A DNA stretch of 64,000 bases from Lentzea flava (lineage in GTDB: Bacteria; Actinomycetota; Actinomycetes; Mycobacteriales; Pseudonocardiaceae): NCBI RefSeq assembly GCF_014648475.1, contig NZ_BMRE01000001.1, positions 682,001 through 746,000 on the forward strand, in the 5' to 3' direction. Position 1 is the stretch's first letter. Each line of letters opens with the position of its first letter. Below are positions 8,700 to 15,570 of this stretch, piece after piece. Both the position numbers and the translations under genes were made by a program. Under the pieces are notes generated by a model. It was not told the DNA's origin. It was given only the letters and a program-made list of their open reading frames with translations, and ran no database searches.

Positions 8700-9160
8700 T
8701 GCACCTGGCGACCTACCTGGGACTGCTGCACACGTCGCTGCGGACGCTGGCCGGCGCGTTCCGCGAGGTGGCGAAGGGCCACGGCGAGGAGCCGGACGTC
8801 CGGAGCACCTGTGAGGTGCTCGCGAACCGGCTCGACGGCCAGGTGGAGAAGCTCGGACCGATCGTCGACCGCTACGGCGAGCACCGCGAGTCCGAACCGG
8901 AACGCCTGCACGCGGCCGAGTTCGAGCAGACCCGCGGCGGCGCCGTCGGACTGCTGCGCGACCTGCAGGACCTCTACGCGCTGGCGTCGTTCACCGACAT
9001 CACCTGGACCGTCGTGGGCCAGGCCGCACAGGGGTTGCGCGACGAGGAACTCCTGAACGTCGTGAGCTCGTGCGAGAAGGACACCGCACGGCAGCTCGCA
9101 TGGCTGAAAACGAGGATGAAGCAGAGCGCACCGCAGGCGCTCATCGCGGCGAGGGGATGA
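8699..9160 (+). CDS. Small all-helical protein of unknown function (ferritin-like fold possible)
   Basis: 153 residues, predicted mostly helical, with no signal peptide or membrane segment. I do not recognise a firm family. Three or four amphipathic helices are visible (about 1-30, 35-60, 75-105, 110-145), and scattered His and Glu residues would allow a ferritin-like fold, but no EXXH metal motif is evident. The ATG overlaps the stop of the molybdenum enzyme by one base, and an AGGAGG ribosome site lies inside that gene's last codons, so the two are translationally coupled. The MFS gene starts one base after its stop. Context suggests an accessory, chaperone or electron-transfer partner for the oxidoreductase. 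Confidence 0.75.
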   Translation: MHLATYLGLLHTSLRTLAGAFREVAKGHGEEPDVRSTCEVLANRLDGQVEKLGPIVDRYGEHRESEPERLHAAEFEQTRGGAVGLLRDLQDLYALASFTDITWTVVGQAAQGLRDEELLNVVSSCEKDTARQLAWLKTRMKQSAPQALIAARG

Positions 9161-9161
9161 A

Positions 9162-10652
9162 ATGGAAACTGGGGTGCGGACGCTGATTCCCGCCAGAATC
9201 GACAGGCTTCCGTGGTCGCCCTTCCACACCCGCATGGTCGTGGCACTGGGTGTGGCGTGGATCCTGGACGGCCTGGAGATCACCGTCGCGAGCGCGATCG
9301 CGGACACGCTGACCAAACCGGAAACCCTGCACCTGTCGTCGACCGCGGTCGGCCTGCTCGCCACCGTGTACCTGATCGGCGAGGTCGTCGGCGCGCTGTT
9401 CTTCGGCCATCTGTCCGACAAACTGGGCCGCCGCAACCTGTTCATGCTGACCCTGGCGGTCTACCTGGCCGGCTCCGGCCTCACCGCGTTCACCCTGGGC
9501 AACGGCGCGGGCTGGCTGGTCTTCCTGTACCTCACCCGGTTCATCGCGGGCATGGGCATCGGCGGCGAGTACGCGGCGATCAACTCCGCGATCGACGAGC
9601 TCATCCCGGCGCGGTACCGGGGCCGCGTCGACATCGCCGTCAACGGCACGTACTGGGCGGGCGCTGTGCTCGGCACGCTCGGCTCGTTCATCCTGTTGAA
9701 CCAGGTCGACCTCTCGCTCGGCTGGCGGCTCGGGTTCCTCATCGGCCCGGTGCTGGGCCTGGTGATCCTCGTGGTGCGCAGGCATCTGCCGGAGAGCCCG
9801 CGCTGGCAGATCATGCACGGCCGCACCGAGGCCGCCGAGCGGTCGATCACCCAGATCGAACGCGAGGTCGAGGACACCGGCAGGACGCTGCCGCCGGTCG
9901 ACGAGAAGAAGGCGATCGAGGTCAAGCCGGCCGAGGAGATCGGCTACCTGGCGCTGGCCCGCGTGCTGTTCCGCGAGTACCCGTCGCGCGCGGTGCTCGG
10001 AGCCACGCTGATGATCACGCAGTCGTTCCTCTACAACGCGATCTTCTTCACCTACACGCTGGTGCTCGGCAAGTTCTACGGCGTCTCCTCCGAGACCACT
10101 CCGCTCTACCTGATCGCGTTCGCGGTGGGCAACCTGGTCGGGCCGTTCACGATCGGGCACCTGTTCGACACGATCGGCCGCCGCGCAATGTTGTTCGGCA
10201 CCTACGTGATCTCCGGCGCGTTGCTCGGCGTCACGGCCGTGCTGTTCTACACCGGGATGCTGAACGCGATCACGCAGACCGTCGCGTGGTGCGTGATCTT
10301 CTTCTTCGCCTCCGCCGGCGCCAGTGCCGCGTACCTGACGGTGAGCGAGATCTTCCCGCTGGAGGTGCGGGCCAAGGCGATCGGCGTGTTCTTCGCGATC
10401 GCCCAGTGCTTCGGCGCGCTCGGGCCGGTGATCTACGGCGCGTTGATCGGCACCGGCGAACACCCCGTGCGGCTGTTCGTCGGGTACCTGGTCGGCGCGC
10501 TGGTGATGATCTCCGGCGGGCTGGTCGCGCGGTTCCTCGCGGTGGACGCGGAGAACAAGTCGCTGGAGGACGTCGCGCTGCCGCTGTCCGCGACGGCACG
10601 CCGGCGTGGCCGCACCCGTGCCGAGGGCGCGGCCTCACCGTTCTCCACGTAG
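9162..10652 (+). CDS. MFS transporter, sugar/metabolite porter type
   Basis: 496 residues with about 12 membrane helices. The loop motif GHLSDKLGRRNLF after TM2 and PESPRW near residue 211, ahead of the central cytoplasmic loop, are typical of the sugar porter/metabolite:proton symporter branch of the major facilitator superfamily. It starts one base after the helical protein and ends the three-gene operon led by the molybdenum oxidoreductase, so it probably imports that enzyme's substrate or exports its product. It does not show the nitrate signature of NarK/NasA carriers that I would expect if the substrate were nitrate. It ends directly against the convergent secreted-protein gene at 10653 with no gap. 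Confidence 0.88.
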   Translation: METGVRTLIPARIDRLPWSPFHTRMVVALGVAWILDGLEITVASAIADTLTKPETLHLSSTAVGLLATVYLIGEVVGALFFGHLSDKLGRRNLFMLTLAVYLAGSGLTAFTLGNGAGWLVFLYLTRFIAGMGIGGEYAAINSAIDELIPARYRGRVDIAVNGTYWAGAVLGTLGSFILLNQVDLSLGWRLGFLIGPVLGLVILVVRRHLPESPRWQIMHGRTEAAERSITQIEREVEDTGRTLPPVDEKKAIEVKPAEEIGYLALARVLFREYPSRAVLGATLMITQSFLYNAIFFTYTLVLGKFYGVSSETTPLYLIAFAVGNLVGPFTIGHLFDTIGRRAMLFGTYVISGALLGVTAVLFYTGMLNAITQTVAWCVIFFFASAGASAAYLTVSEIFPLEVRAKAIGVFFAIAQCFGALGPVIYGALIGTGEHPVRLFVGYLVGALVMISGGLVARFLAVDAENKSLEDVALPLSATARRRGRTRAEGAASPFST

Positions 10653-11258
10653 CTAATACACGCAGGGTGGCCGGTAACCGTCGATCCTCAGGCCCTGGAA
10701 CTCGAGGTCGTTCGGCGTCTTGCCGACGAACACCAGACCGCGGGCGTCGTCGAGCGCCTCAGCGAGCGGGTAGGCGGGCTTGCCGAGTTCCGGCAGGGTC
10801 GTCCAGTACCGCTCGGCGAAGCTGAAGAACCTCTTCACCAGCCTGCCGCCGGTCGACGGGATCCTGGTGACCCACTTGTCGCCGCCGCTCCAGTGCGAGG
10901 CGGGACGCAGCTGGACGTGGAGGTCGGCCGTGGCGCGGTAGGTCATCCAGAAGCCGCGCGACTCGGTGAGGTCGGCCTGGGCCTCGAACCTGTTGCCCAG
11001 CCACACGACCATGACGTGCCAGTCGTGCGCCAGGAACTTGATCTTCGCCGAGTAGTCGTGCCTGTTCCTGGGCACGAGGATGCTGCCGGTCGCGGGCTCG
11101 GTGGCGCCTTCGCCGCTGGCGAGCCACTGTTGCAGCCGGTCGATGGACGGGGTGTCGCACTCCCTGCCGTGCGAGGCGTTGGCCGTGGCGGTGGAGCCGA
11201 GCAGGAACAGCGCGCACGCGATCACCGCGATGCGGCCGGGCGTCGAATTCAAGCGCAT
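10653..11258 (-). CDS. Secreted protein of unknown function, possible jelly-roll (CBM11/CIA30-like) fold
   Basis: 201 residues from the ATG at 11258; another in-frame ATG at 11291 would add 11 residues, but its ribosome site abuts the start codon. The first 30 residues are a classic signal peptide (Arg then VIACALFLLGSTATANA), with likely cleavage after ANA. The mature part has alternating strands and many aromatics (GFWMTYRATADLHVQLRP, SHWSGGDKWVTRIP, GLRIDGYRPPC), resembling galactose-binding jelly-roll domains. Two cysteines at the two ends of the mature protein (REC, PPC) may form a disulfide. The fold idea is tentative and no enzyme motif is seen. Confidence 0.8.
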   Translation of the reverse strand: MRLNSTPGRIAVIACALFLLGSTATANASHGRECDTPSIDRLQQWLASGEGATEPATGSILVPRNRHDYSAKIKFLAHDWHVMVVWLGNRFEAQADLTESRGFWMTYRATADLHVQLRPASHWSGGDKWVTRIPSTGGRLVKRFFSFAERYWTTLPELGKPAYPLAEALDDARGLVFVGKTPNDLEFQGLRIDGYRPPCVY

Positions 11259-11304
11259 CTCGCGGACCGTAGCGGAAATTGGTTGAACCATTCTCCGTTC
11301 ACGG

Positions 11305-11333
11305 TTGACCGCGTGACCTGGACAGCGGATTGT
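11305..11333 (+). promoter_or_regulatory. Candidate promoter for the M28-like secreted protein
   Basis: TTGACC (11305-11310), a 17-base spacer and GATTGT (11328-11333) would start transcription near 11340, giving a leader of about 26 bases before the GTG at 11366. It lies in the 107-base divergent gap between two secreted-protein genes. Confidence 0.45.
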
Positions 11334-11365
11334 GAGGCCACCTCGCGACCGCTCACAGTGGGGTC

Positions 11366-12847
11366 GTGCTGCCTGCCAGATGGCTTGGATTCATCGGTGT
11401 CGTAACGGTTTTCTGCGTCCAGCTCGCCTCTCCTGCCTCCGCCTCTCCCGCCTGTCCCACCTCGGTCGACGACCGGGCGTTCGCCTCGGCGGCCGAACTG
11501 CGGGAGCTGAACGCGACGGTGGCCGGGTTCGGCGTGCGCGCCACCGGCAGCCCTGCCCACGCCAGGCTGATCTCCTGGCTGGAACGCCGTGTCTCGCGGC
11601 TTCCCGGCATGTCGGTGCGTTCCGAACGCTTCGACATCCTCCGCTGGCAACCTGGCCCCGGCTTGCTGCTGTCCGGCGGCGTGGTGCCGGTCGCGGCCGC
11701 GATCCCCTACTCGGCCCCAGGTCTGCGCTCCGGCGACCTGGTCCGCCTCCCCGCAACCGAACCCATCACCGCCGCCAACGCGCGCGGCAAGGTCGTCCTG
11801 CGCGACTTCCCCGCTGTCGACCGCGGGTATCTCGCCGAACCAGCGCTGCACCAGGACATGATCGACGCCGGCACAGCCGGTGCCGCGGGCGTCGTCGTCG
11901 CCTTCCCCTTCCCGCACGAGCAGGTCCGCGGCTACTGGGATCCGCACACCGGCACGCACTACCGCGTGCCGGGCGTGTTCGTCGGCTCCGACGCGGCGCT
12001 GGAACTCCGGCCCGGCACTCGCACGACCATCAGCGTGCTGGCAGGCCGCGCACCGGCCGTGACGCGTTCGGTGATCGCCACGCTGCCCGGCAGGAGCCCC
12101 GAACGCATCGTCATCGACACCAACACCGACGGCGTGGGCTGGGTGCAGGAGAACGGAACCGTCGCCCTTCTCGCCCTCGCCGAGCACTTCGCCGGACTCC
12201 CGCTGCGCTGCCGCCCCCGGACCATCGAATTCGTCTTCGCGACCGGCCACCTGCACCGCCCGGCGGAAGGCAGCGAGTTCCGGGCCCGCGCGCTCGACGC
12301 CGACTACGACGGCGGCGCAGTCGCGTTCGCGTTCGTGCTGGAACATCTGGGCACACGCGAGTTCCTGCCCAGCGCCGGGTCCCTGCGACCGACGGGCGCG
12401 GCGGAACTGTCGGGCTGGTTCGCGGGCAGTCCCGTGCTCGCCAGGACGGCCTCCGCAGCCCTTACCGGACGAGCGGTGGACCGCACGTTCGTGTTGCCCG
12501 GCAGCGACGTCCCGGTGCCGGACCGAGCGCCGCCGCAGTGCTCGTTCGGCGGCATCGGGACGCACTTCCACTCGCACCTCGTCCCGACGATGGCGATGAT
12601 CTCGGGGCCGTGGACGCTCTGGGCGCCGTCGTTCGGTGCCGAGGCCGTCGACCACGAGCGGATGCGGCGCCAGACACTGGCCGCGGGCGACGCCGTGCTG
12701 GCCCTCGGGCCGGTGCCCCGCGAGCAGATCGCGGGGCCCTACCTCGACCTCCGGCGGGCTCGGGCGGCAGGCGCGGCCACGTGCTCCCACGACCTGCCGC
12801 CCGAGTGTGCACCTACGCCGGCGCGTAACCGGTCGGACGGGCGGTGA
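11366..12847 (+). CDS. Secreted M28-family-like protein with degenerate metal ligands
   Basis: 493 residues from GTG 11366, with a signal peptide ([19 protein letters not shown]). A PA-like insert near 105-200 ([22 protein letters not shown]) and the general layout match M28 zinc aminopeptidases. The expected metal ligands are altered: the first His-x-Asp site reads VIDTNTDG, the GAxDNxxG site reads GWVQENGTV, and the FxxxEE site reads FVFATGHLH. It may be an inactive relative or bind metal differently; the late GIGTHFHSH could supply histidines. Exported, probably acting outside the cell. Its last 35 bases overlap the end of the convergent EF-G-like gene. Confidence 0.8.
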   Translation: MLPARWLGFIGVVTVFCVQLASPASASPACPTSVDDRAFASAAELRELNATVAGFGVRATGSPAHARLISWLERRVSRLPGMSVRSERFDILRWQPGPGLLLSGGVVPVAAAIPYSAPGLRSGDLVRLPATEPITAANARGKVVLRDFPAVDRGYLAEPALHQDMIDAGTAGAAGVVVAFPFPHEQVRGYWDPHTGTHYRVPGVFVGSDAALELRPGTRTTISVLAGRAPAVTRSVIATLPGRSPERIVIDTNTDGVGWVQENGTVALLALAEHFAGLPLRCRPRTIEFVFATGHLHRPAEGSEFRARALDADYDGGAVAFAFVLEHLGTREFLPSAGSLRPTGAAELSGWFAGSPVLARTASAALTGRAVDRTFVLPGSDVPVPDRAPPQCSFGGIGTHFHSHLVPTMAMISGPWTLWAPSFGAEAVDHERMRRQTLAAGDAVLALGPVPREQIAGPYLDLRRARAAGAATCSHDLPPECAPTPARNRSDGR

Positions 12848-14801
12848 ACGTGCCACGGCCCTGGGTCCGGCTGCGCAACCTCGTCGCGTAACCGAACATC
12901 TCGGCCAGCGGAACCGAGGCCGTCACCACCGTCGTGCCGGTCCTGGCCTCGGAGCCGAGGATCCGGCCCCGGCGCGCGGCCAGGTCACCGAGCACGCCGC
13001 CGATGCAGGAGTCCGGCACGGTGACCGTGACCTCGGCGATCGGTTCGAGCAACGTCATCGCGCCCGCCTTCAGGGCCTCGCGCAGGCCCAGGCGGCCCGC
13101 CGTGCGGAACGCCAGGTCCGTCGAGTCCTTGACGTGCGTGGACCCGTCGGTGAGCGTCACCAGCAAGCCGGTCACCGGGTGGCCGAGCGGTCCCTCGGCC
13201 AGCGCGTCCCGGCAGCCCTGTTCGACCGCGCGGACGAACTCCTGCGGCACGCGCCCGCCGGTGACCGTCGAGCGGAACTCGAAACCGGTCTCCAGCGGCT
13301 CGGTGTCGATGACGATGTGAGCGAACTGTCCAGAACCTCCGTCCTGCTTCACGTGCCGGTAGACGAATCCCGTGACACCACTGGCCACGGTCTCCCGGTA
13401 GGCCACCCGAGGCCGGCCCATCGTGATCTCGAGGCGGTGGTGCGTGCGCGCCTTCTCCACCGCGACCTCCAGGTGCAGCTCACCCAGACCCGACAACACC
13501 GTCTGACCGGTCTCCTGATCCGTCCGCACCTGCAGGGACGGGTCCTCGTCGACCAGGTGTGCCAGTGCCTCGGCCAGCCTTCCGTTGTCCGCGCTGGACT
13601 TCGGCTCGACCGCCACCGACACGACCGGGTCGGCCGACACCGGCGGTTCGAGCAGCAGCGGAGCCTCCGGCGCGCACAGGGTCGCCCCCGTGCGAGCCGA
13701 CTTCAGGCCCACCACGGCCACGATGTCACCGGCGACAGCCGTGTCGACCGGCGTGTGGCGATCGGCCTGCACCCGCAGGATCCTGCCGATGCGTTCGGAC
13801 CGGCCACCCACCAGGACCGTCTGTCCTTTGTGGAGCGTTCCGGAGTACACGCGGACGTAGGTCAGCCGCCCGGTGGCGGTGGAGTTCACCTTGAACACCA
13901 GCGCCGCGAACGGTGCTTCCGGATCCGCCTGCCGTTCCTCGCCGCCGACGCCCCGCACCGGCGGAACGTCCACAGGGGACGGCAGGTAGGCGATCACCGC
14001 GTCCAGCAACGGCTCGACGCCCCGGTTCCGGTACGCCGAGCCGCACAGCACGACGGTTCCGGTGCCACATCGCGTCACTTCCCGCAACGCTTCGGTGAGC
14101 GTCTGCTCCCCCAACGCTCCGTGCGCATAGAACTCCTCCAGCGCCTTGAGGTTCAGCTCCGCCACCGTCTCCTCCAGGAGGCGGCGACGTCGTCGTGCTT
14201 CTGCCAGCAGGGTTTCCGGAACCGGACCTTCGACGAGGTCCGGTTCCCAGGTCAGCGCCCGCATGCGGACCAGGTCGACGACACCGGCGAACCCGTCCTC
14301 GGCCCCGATCGGCAGCTGCACCACCAACGGCACGGTGTGCAGCCGCGTCCGCAGCGATTCCACGGCCTTGTCGAGATCCGCGCCCGCCCGGTCGAGCTTG
14401 TTGACGAACGCGATCCGCGGCACGCCGTGCCGATCCGCCTGGCGCCACACGGACTCGCTCTGCGGCTCCACCCCTGCCACGCCGTCGAACACCGCGACGG
14501 CCCCGTCCAGCACGCGCAACGACCGTTCGACCTCGTCGGAGAAGTCGACGTGTCCCGGCGTGTCGATGAGGTTGACGCGATGCCCGTCCCACGTGCAGCT
14601 GACGGCCGCGGCGAAGATCGTGATGCCGCGGTCGCGTTCCTGCGGGTCGAAGTCCGTGACGGTGGTGCCGTCGTGGACCTCACCGCGCTTGTAGGTGCTG
14701 CCCGTGGCGAACAGAACTCGTTCGGTCAGCGTGGTCTTGCCCGCGTCGACGTGGGCGAGGATGCCCAGGTTGCGGACAGCGTTCAACGTGATCGTGCGCA
14801 T
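12813..14801 (-). CDS. EF-G paralogue / ribosomal-protection-like translational GTPase
   Basis: 662 residues, shorter than housekeeping EF-G (about 700) and near the size of TetM/OtrA ribosomal protection proteins. GTPase motifs are intact: AHVDAGKT (16-23), DTPGH (80-84) and NKLD (134-137); domains II to V follow, with [11 protein letters not shown] in domain III. Overall the sequence looks closer to EF-G than to OtrA. It should bind the ribosome and hydrolyse GTP, either in translocation or recycling under stress or in protection from an antibiotic. It is preceded by an unusually long structured leader with a small reading frame (see 14837-14991), which suggests attenuation control. No ribosomal protein genes are nearby, so it is not the main fusA. 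Confidence 0.88.
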   Translation of the reverse strand: MRTITLNAVRNLGILAHVDAGKTTLTERVLFATGSTYKRGEVHDGTTVTDFDPQERDRGITIFAAAVSCTWDGHRVNLIDTPGHVDFSDEVERSLRVLDGAVAVFDGVAGVEPQSESVWRQADRHGVPRIAFVNKLDRAGADLDKAVESLRTRLHTVPLVVQLPIGAEDGFAGVVDLVRMRALTWEPDLVEGPVPETLLAEARRRRRLLEETVAELNLKALEEFYAHGALGEQTLTEALREVTRCGTGTVVLCGSAYRNRGVEPLLDAVIAYLPSPVDVPPVRGVGGEERQADPEAPFAALVFKVNSTATGRLTYVRVYSGTLHKGQTVLVGGRSERIGRILRVQADRHTPVDTAVAGDIVAVVGLKSARTGATLCAPEAPLLLEPPVSADPVVSVAVEPKSSADNGRLAEALAHLVDEDPSLQVRTDQETGQTVLSGLGELHLEVAVEKARTHHRLEITMGRPRVAYRETVASGVTGFVYRHVKQDGGSGQFAHIVIDTEPLETGFEFRSTVTGGRVPQEFVRAVEQGCRDALAEGPLGHPVTGLLVTLTDGSTHVKDSTDLAFRTAGRLGLREALKAGAMTLLEPIAEVTVTVPDSCIGGVLGDLAARRGRILGSEARTGTTVVTASVPLAEMFGYATRLRSRTQGRGTFTARPTGYAPA

Positions 14802-14836
14802 GGCTCAAGTGCCTTCTCGGTGCGAAAGGACTTACG

Positions 14837-14876
14837 AGGTCAGCGCGATGACCTGACGAACACTCCGGTTCGTCAG
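14837..14876 (-). promoter_or_regulatory. Two overlapping hairpins in the EF-G-like leader
   Basis: Hairpin 1 is CTGACGAA (14853-14860) against TTCGTCAG (14869-14876), eight perfect pairs with an 8-base loop. Hairpin 2 is AGGTCA (14837-14842) against TGACCT (14849-14854), six pairs with a 6-base loop. They share bases 14853-14854, so their full stems compete. A direct repeat ACACTCCGGT occurs at 14860-14869 and 14878-14887. The pair sits 36-75 bases upstream of the GTPase start, as expected for a translation or transcription attenuator. Confidence 0.55.
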
Positions 14877-14928
14877 ACACTCCGGTGCCCGGCGCGCAGC
14901 GAGCAGCCGGGGTGCGAAGACACGAGGA

Positions 14929-14991
14929 TCACGTCGAAACGGGACGGGGGAACGACAACGGCGGTACGCACGGCCGGTCTCCCCTCGTCAC
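14929..14991 (-). CDS. Possible 20-codon leader peptide upstream of the EF-G paralogue
   Basis: A GTG-started frame ends in TGA at 14929 and encodes about 20 residues rich in Arg and Pro (MTRGDRPCVPP then LSFPRPVST). It lies 53 bases upstream of the two leader hairpins and downstream of a TACACT -10-like box. Short proline- or arginine-rich leader peptides are known to sense stalled ribosomes ahead of antibiotic-resistance genes. The ribosome site is weak, so translation is unproven; the same bases also form the tail of a longer out-of-frame reading that overlaps the next gene and is probably not real. Confidence 0.3.
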   Translation of the reverse strand: MTRGDRPCVPPLSFPRPVST

Positions 14992-15052
14992 TCGGTGATG
15001 TTGATCGTGGAGTGTAGACGGACGAGCGCAGCCGCGAAACGGTTTTACCGCA

Positions 15053-15394
15053 TCAGGGGCGGGCCCAGCTCGAGCACGGGTCCGGCCGCCCGCTGAGGTC
15101 CTCGCACACGCGGAAGCGGTTGACCCGGCCGAACGTCGCGTTCCCGCAGCCGCCGGCCGAACCGTTGCCGTCGTTGACGCGGCTCGTTCCGGTGTTGGTC
15201 TCGAACTGGCCGTAGACGCCGTTGCCATCGCGCTCCATGTCGCAGACCTCGACCCACGTCCCGTTGGACGAGGCGTAGTTCGCGCCGAGGTAGACACGCC
15301 CGAACACGCCGACGTCGGCGGAGCTCGCGGGTGTCATCGCGATGCCCGACGCCAGAACGACCCCCAGCGCGGTGATGGTGGAAAACAGCCTCAT
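15053..15394 (-). CDS. Small secreted cysteine-containing protein of unknown function
   Basis: 113 residues with a signal peptide (FSTITALGVVLASGIAMTPASSA, cleavage likely after SSA). The mature part is about 85 residues with four cysteines (VCD, GGCGN, RVCED, DPCSS), enough for two disulfides, and is rich in Gly, Asn and Asp. It looks like an exported stable small protein; I do not recognise the family. A GAGGGG ribosome site lies 8 bases before the ATG. It is divergent from the SARP regulator, with a 176-base gap that holds a strong inverted repeat, so the regulator may control it. Confidence 0.75.
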   Translation of the reverse strand: MRLFSTITALGVVLASGIAMTPASSADVGVFGRVYLGANYASSNGTWVEVCDMERDGNGVYGQFETNTGTSRVNDGNGSAGGCGNATFGRVNRFRVCEDLSGRPDPCSSWARP

Positions 15395-15448
15395 CGTTCA
15401 GCCCCTCTTGTCGTAGGTCGACGAACCAGGAGGCGGCCCTTCCCCCTG

Positions 15449-15478
15449 GTGAATCCCTTGGGCCGCCCCGGGATTCAC
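15449..15478. promoter_or_regulatory. Inverted repeat GTGAATCCC-N12-GGGATTCAC
   Basis: Nine perfect pairs flank a 12-base spacer, 55 bases upstream of the secreted protein start and 93 bases upstream of the SARP start. It is a candidate operator shared by the two divergent genes, or a leader hairpin. Confidence 0.5.
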
Positions 15479-15570
15479 AATGCGCGGCCGTTCGTGTGAA
15501 CCTCTTGCGAGGTTTCTGCATTGCCCTGGTCACTGCGCTATCCCTGTGGTTCGGGGAGGGAGAGACGGGC

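Noticed and set aside
6417..10652. Nitrate assimilation operon
   Set aside because: No nitrite reductase, NarK-type carrier or NasT-like regulator nearby; only the fold of the first protein suggests it.
10653..15394. A biosynthetic cluster around the EF-G-like and secreted-protein genes
   Set aside because: No polyketide, peptide synthetase, precursor peptide or tailoring genes are present; the secreted proteins share no visible pathway.
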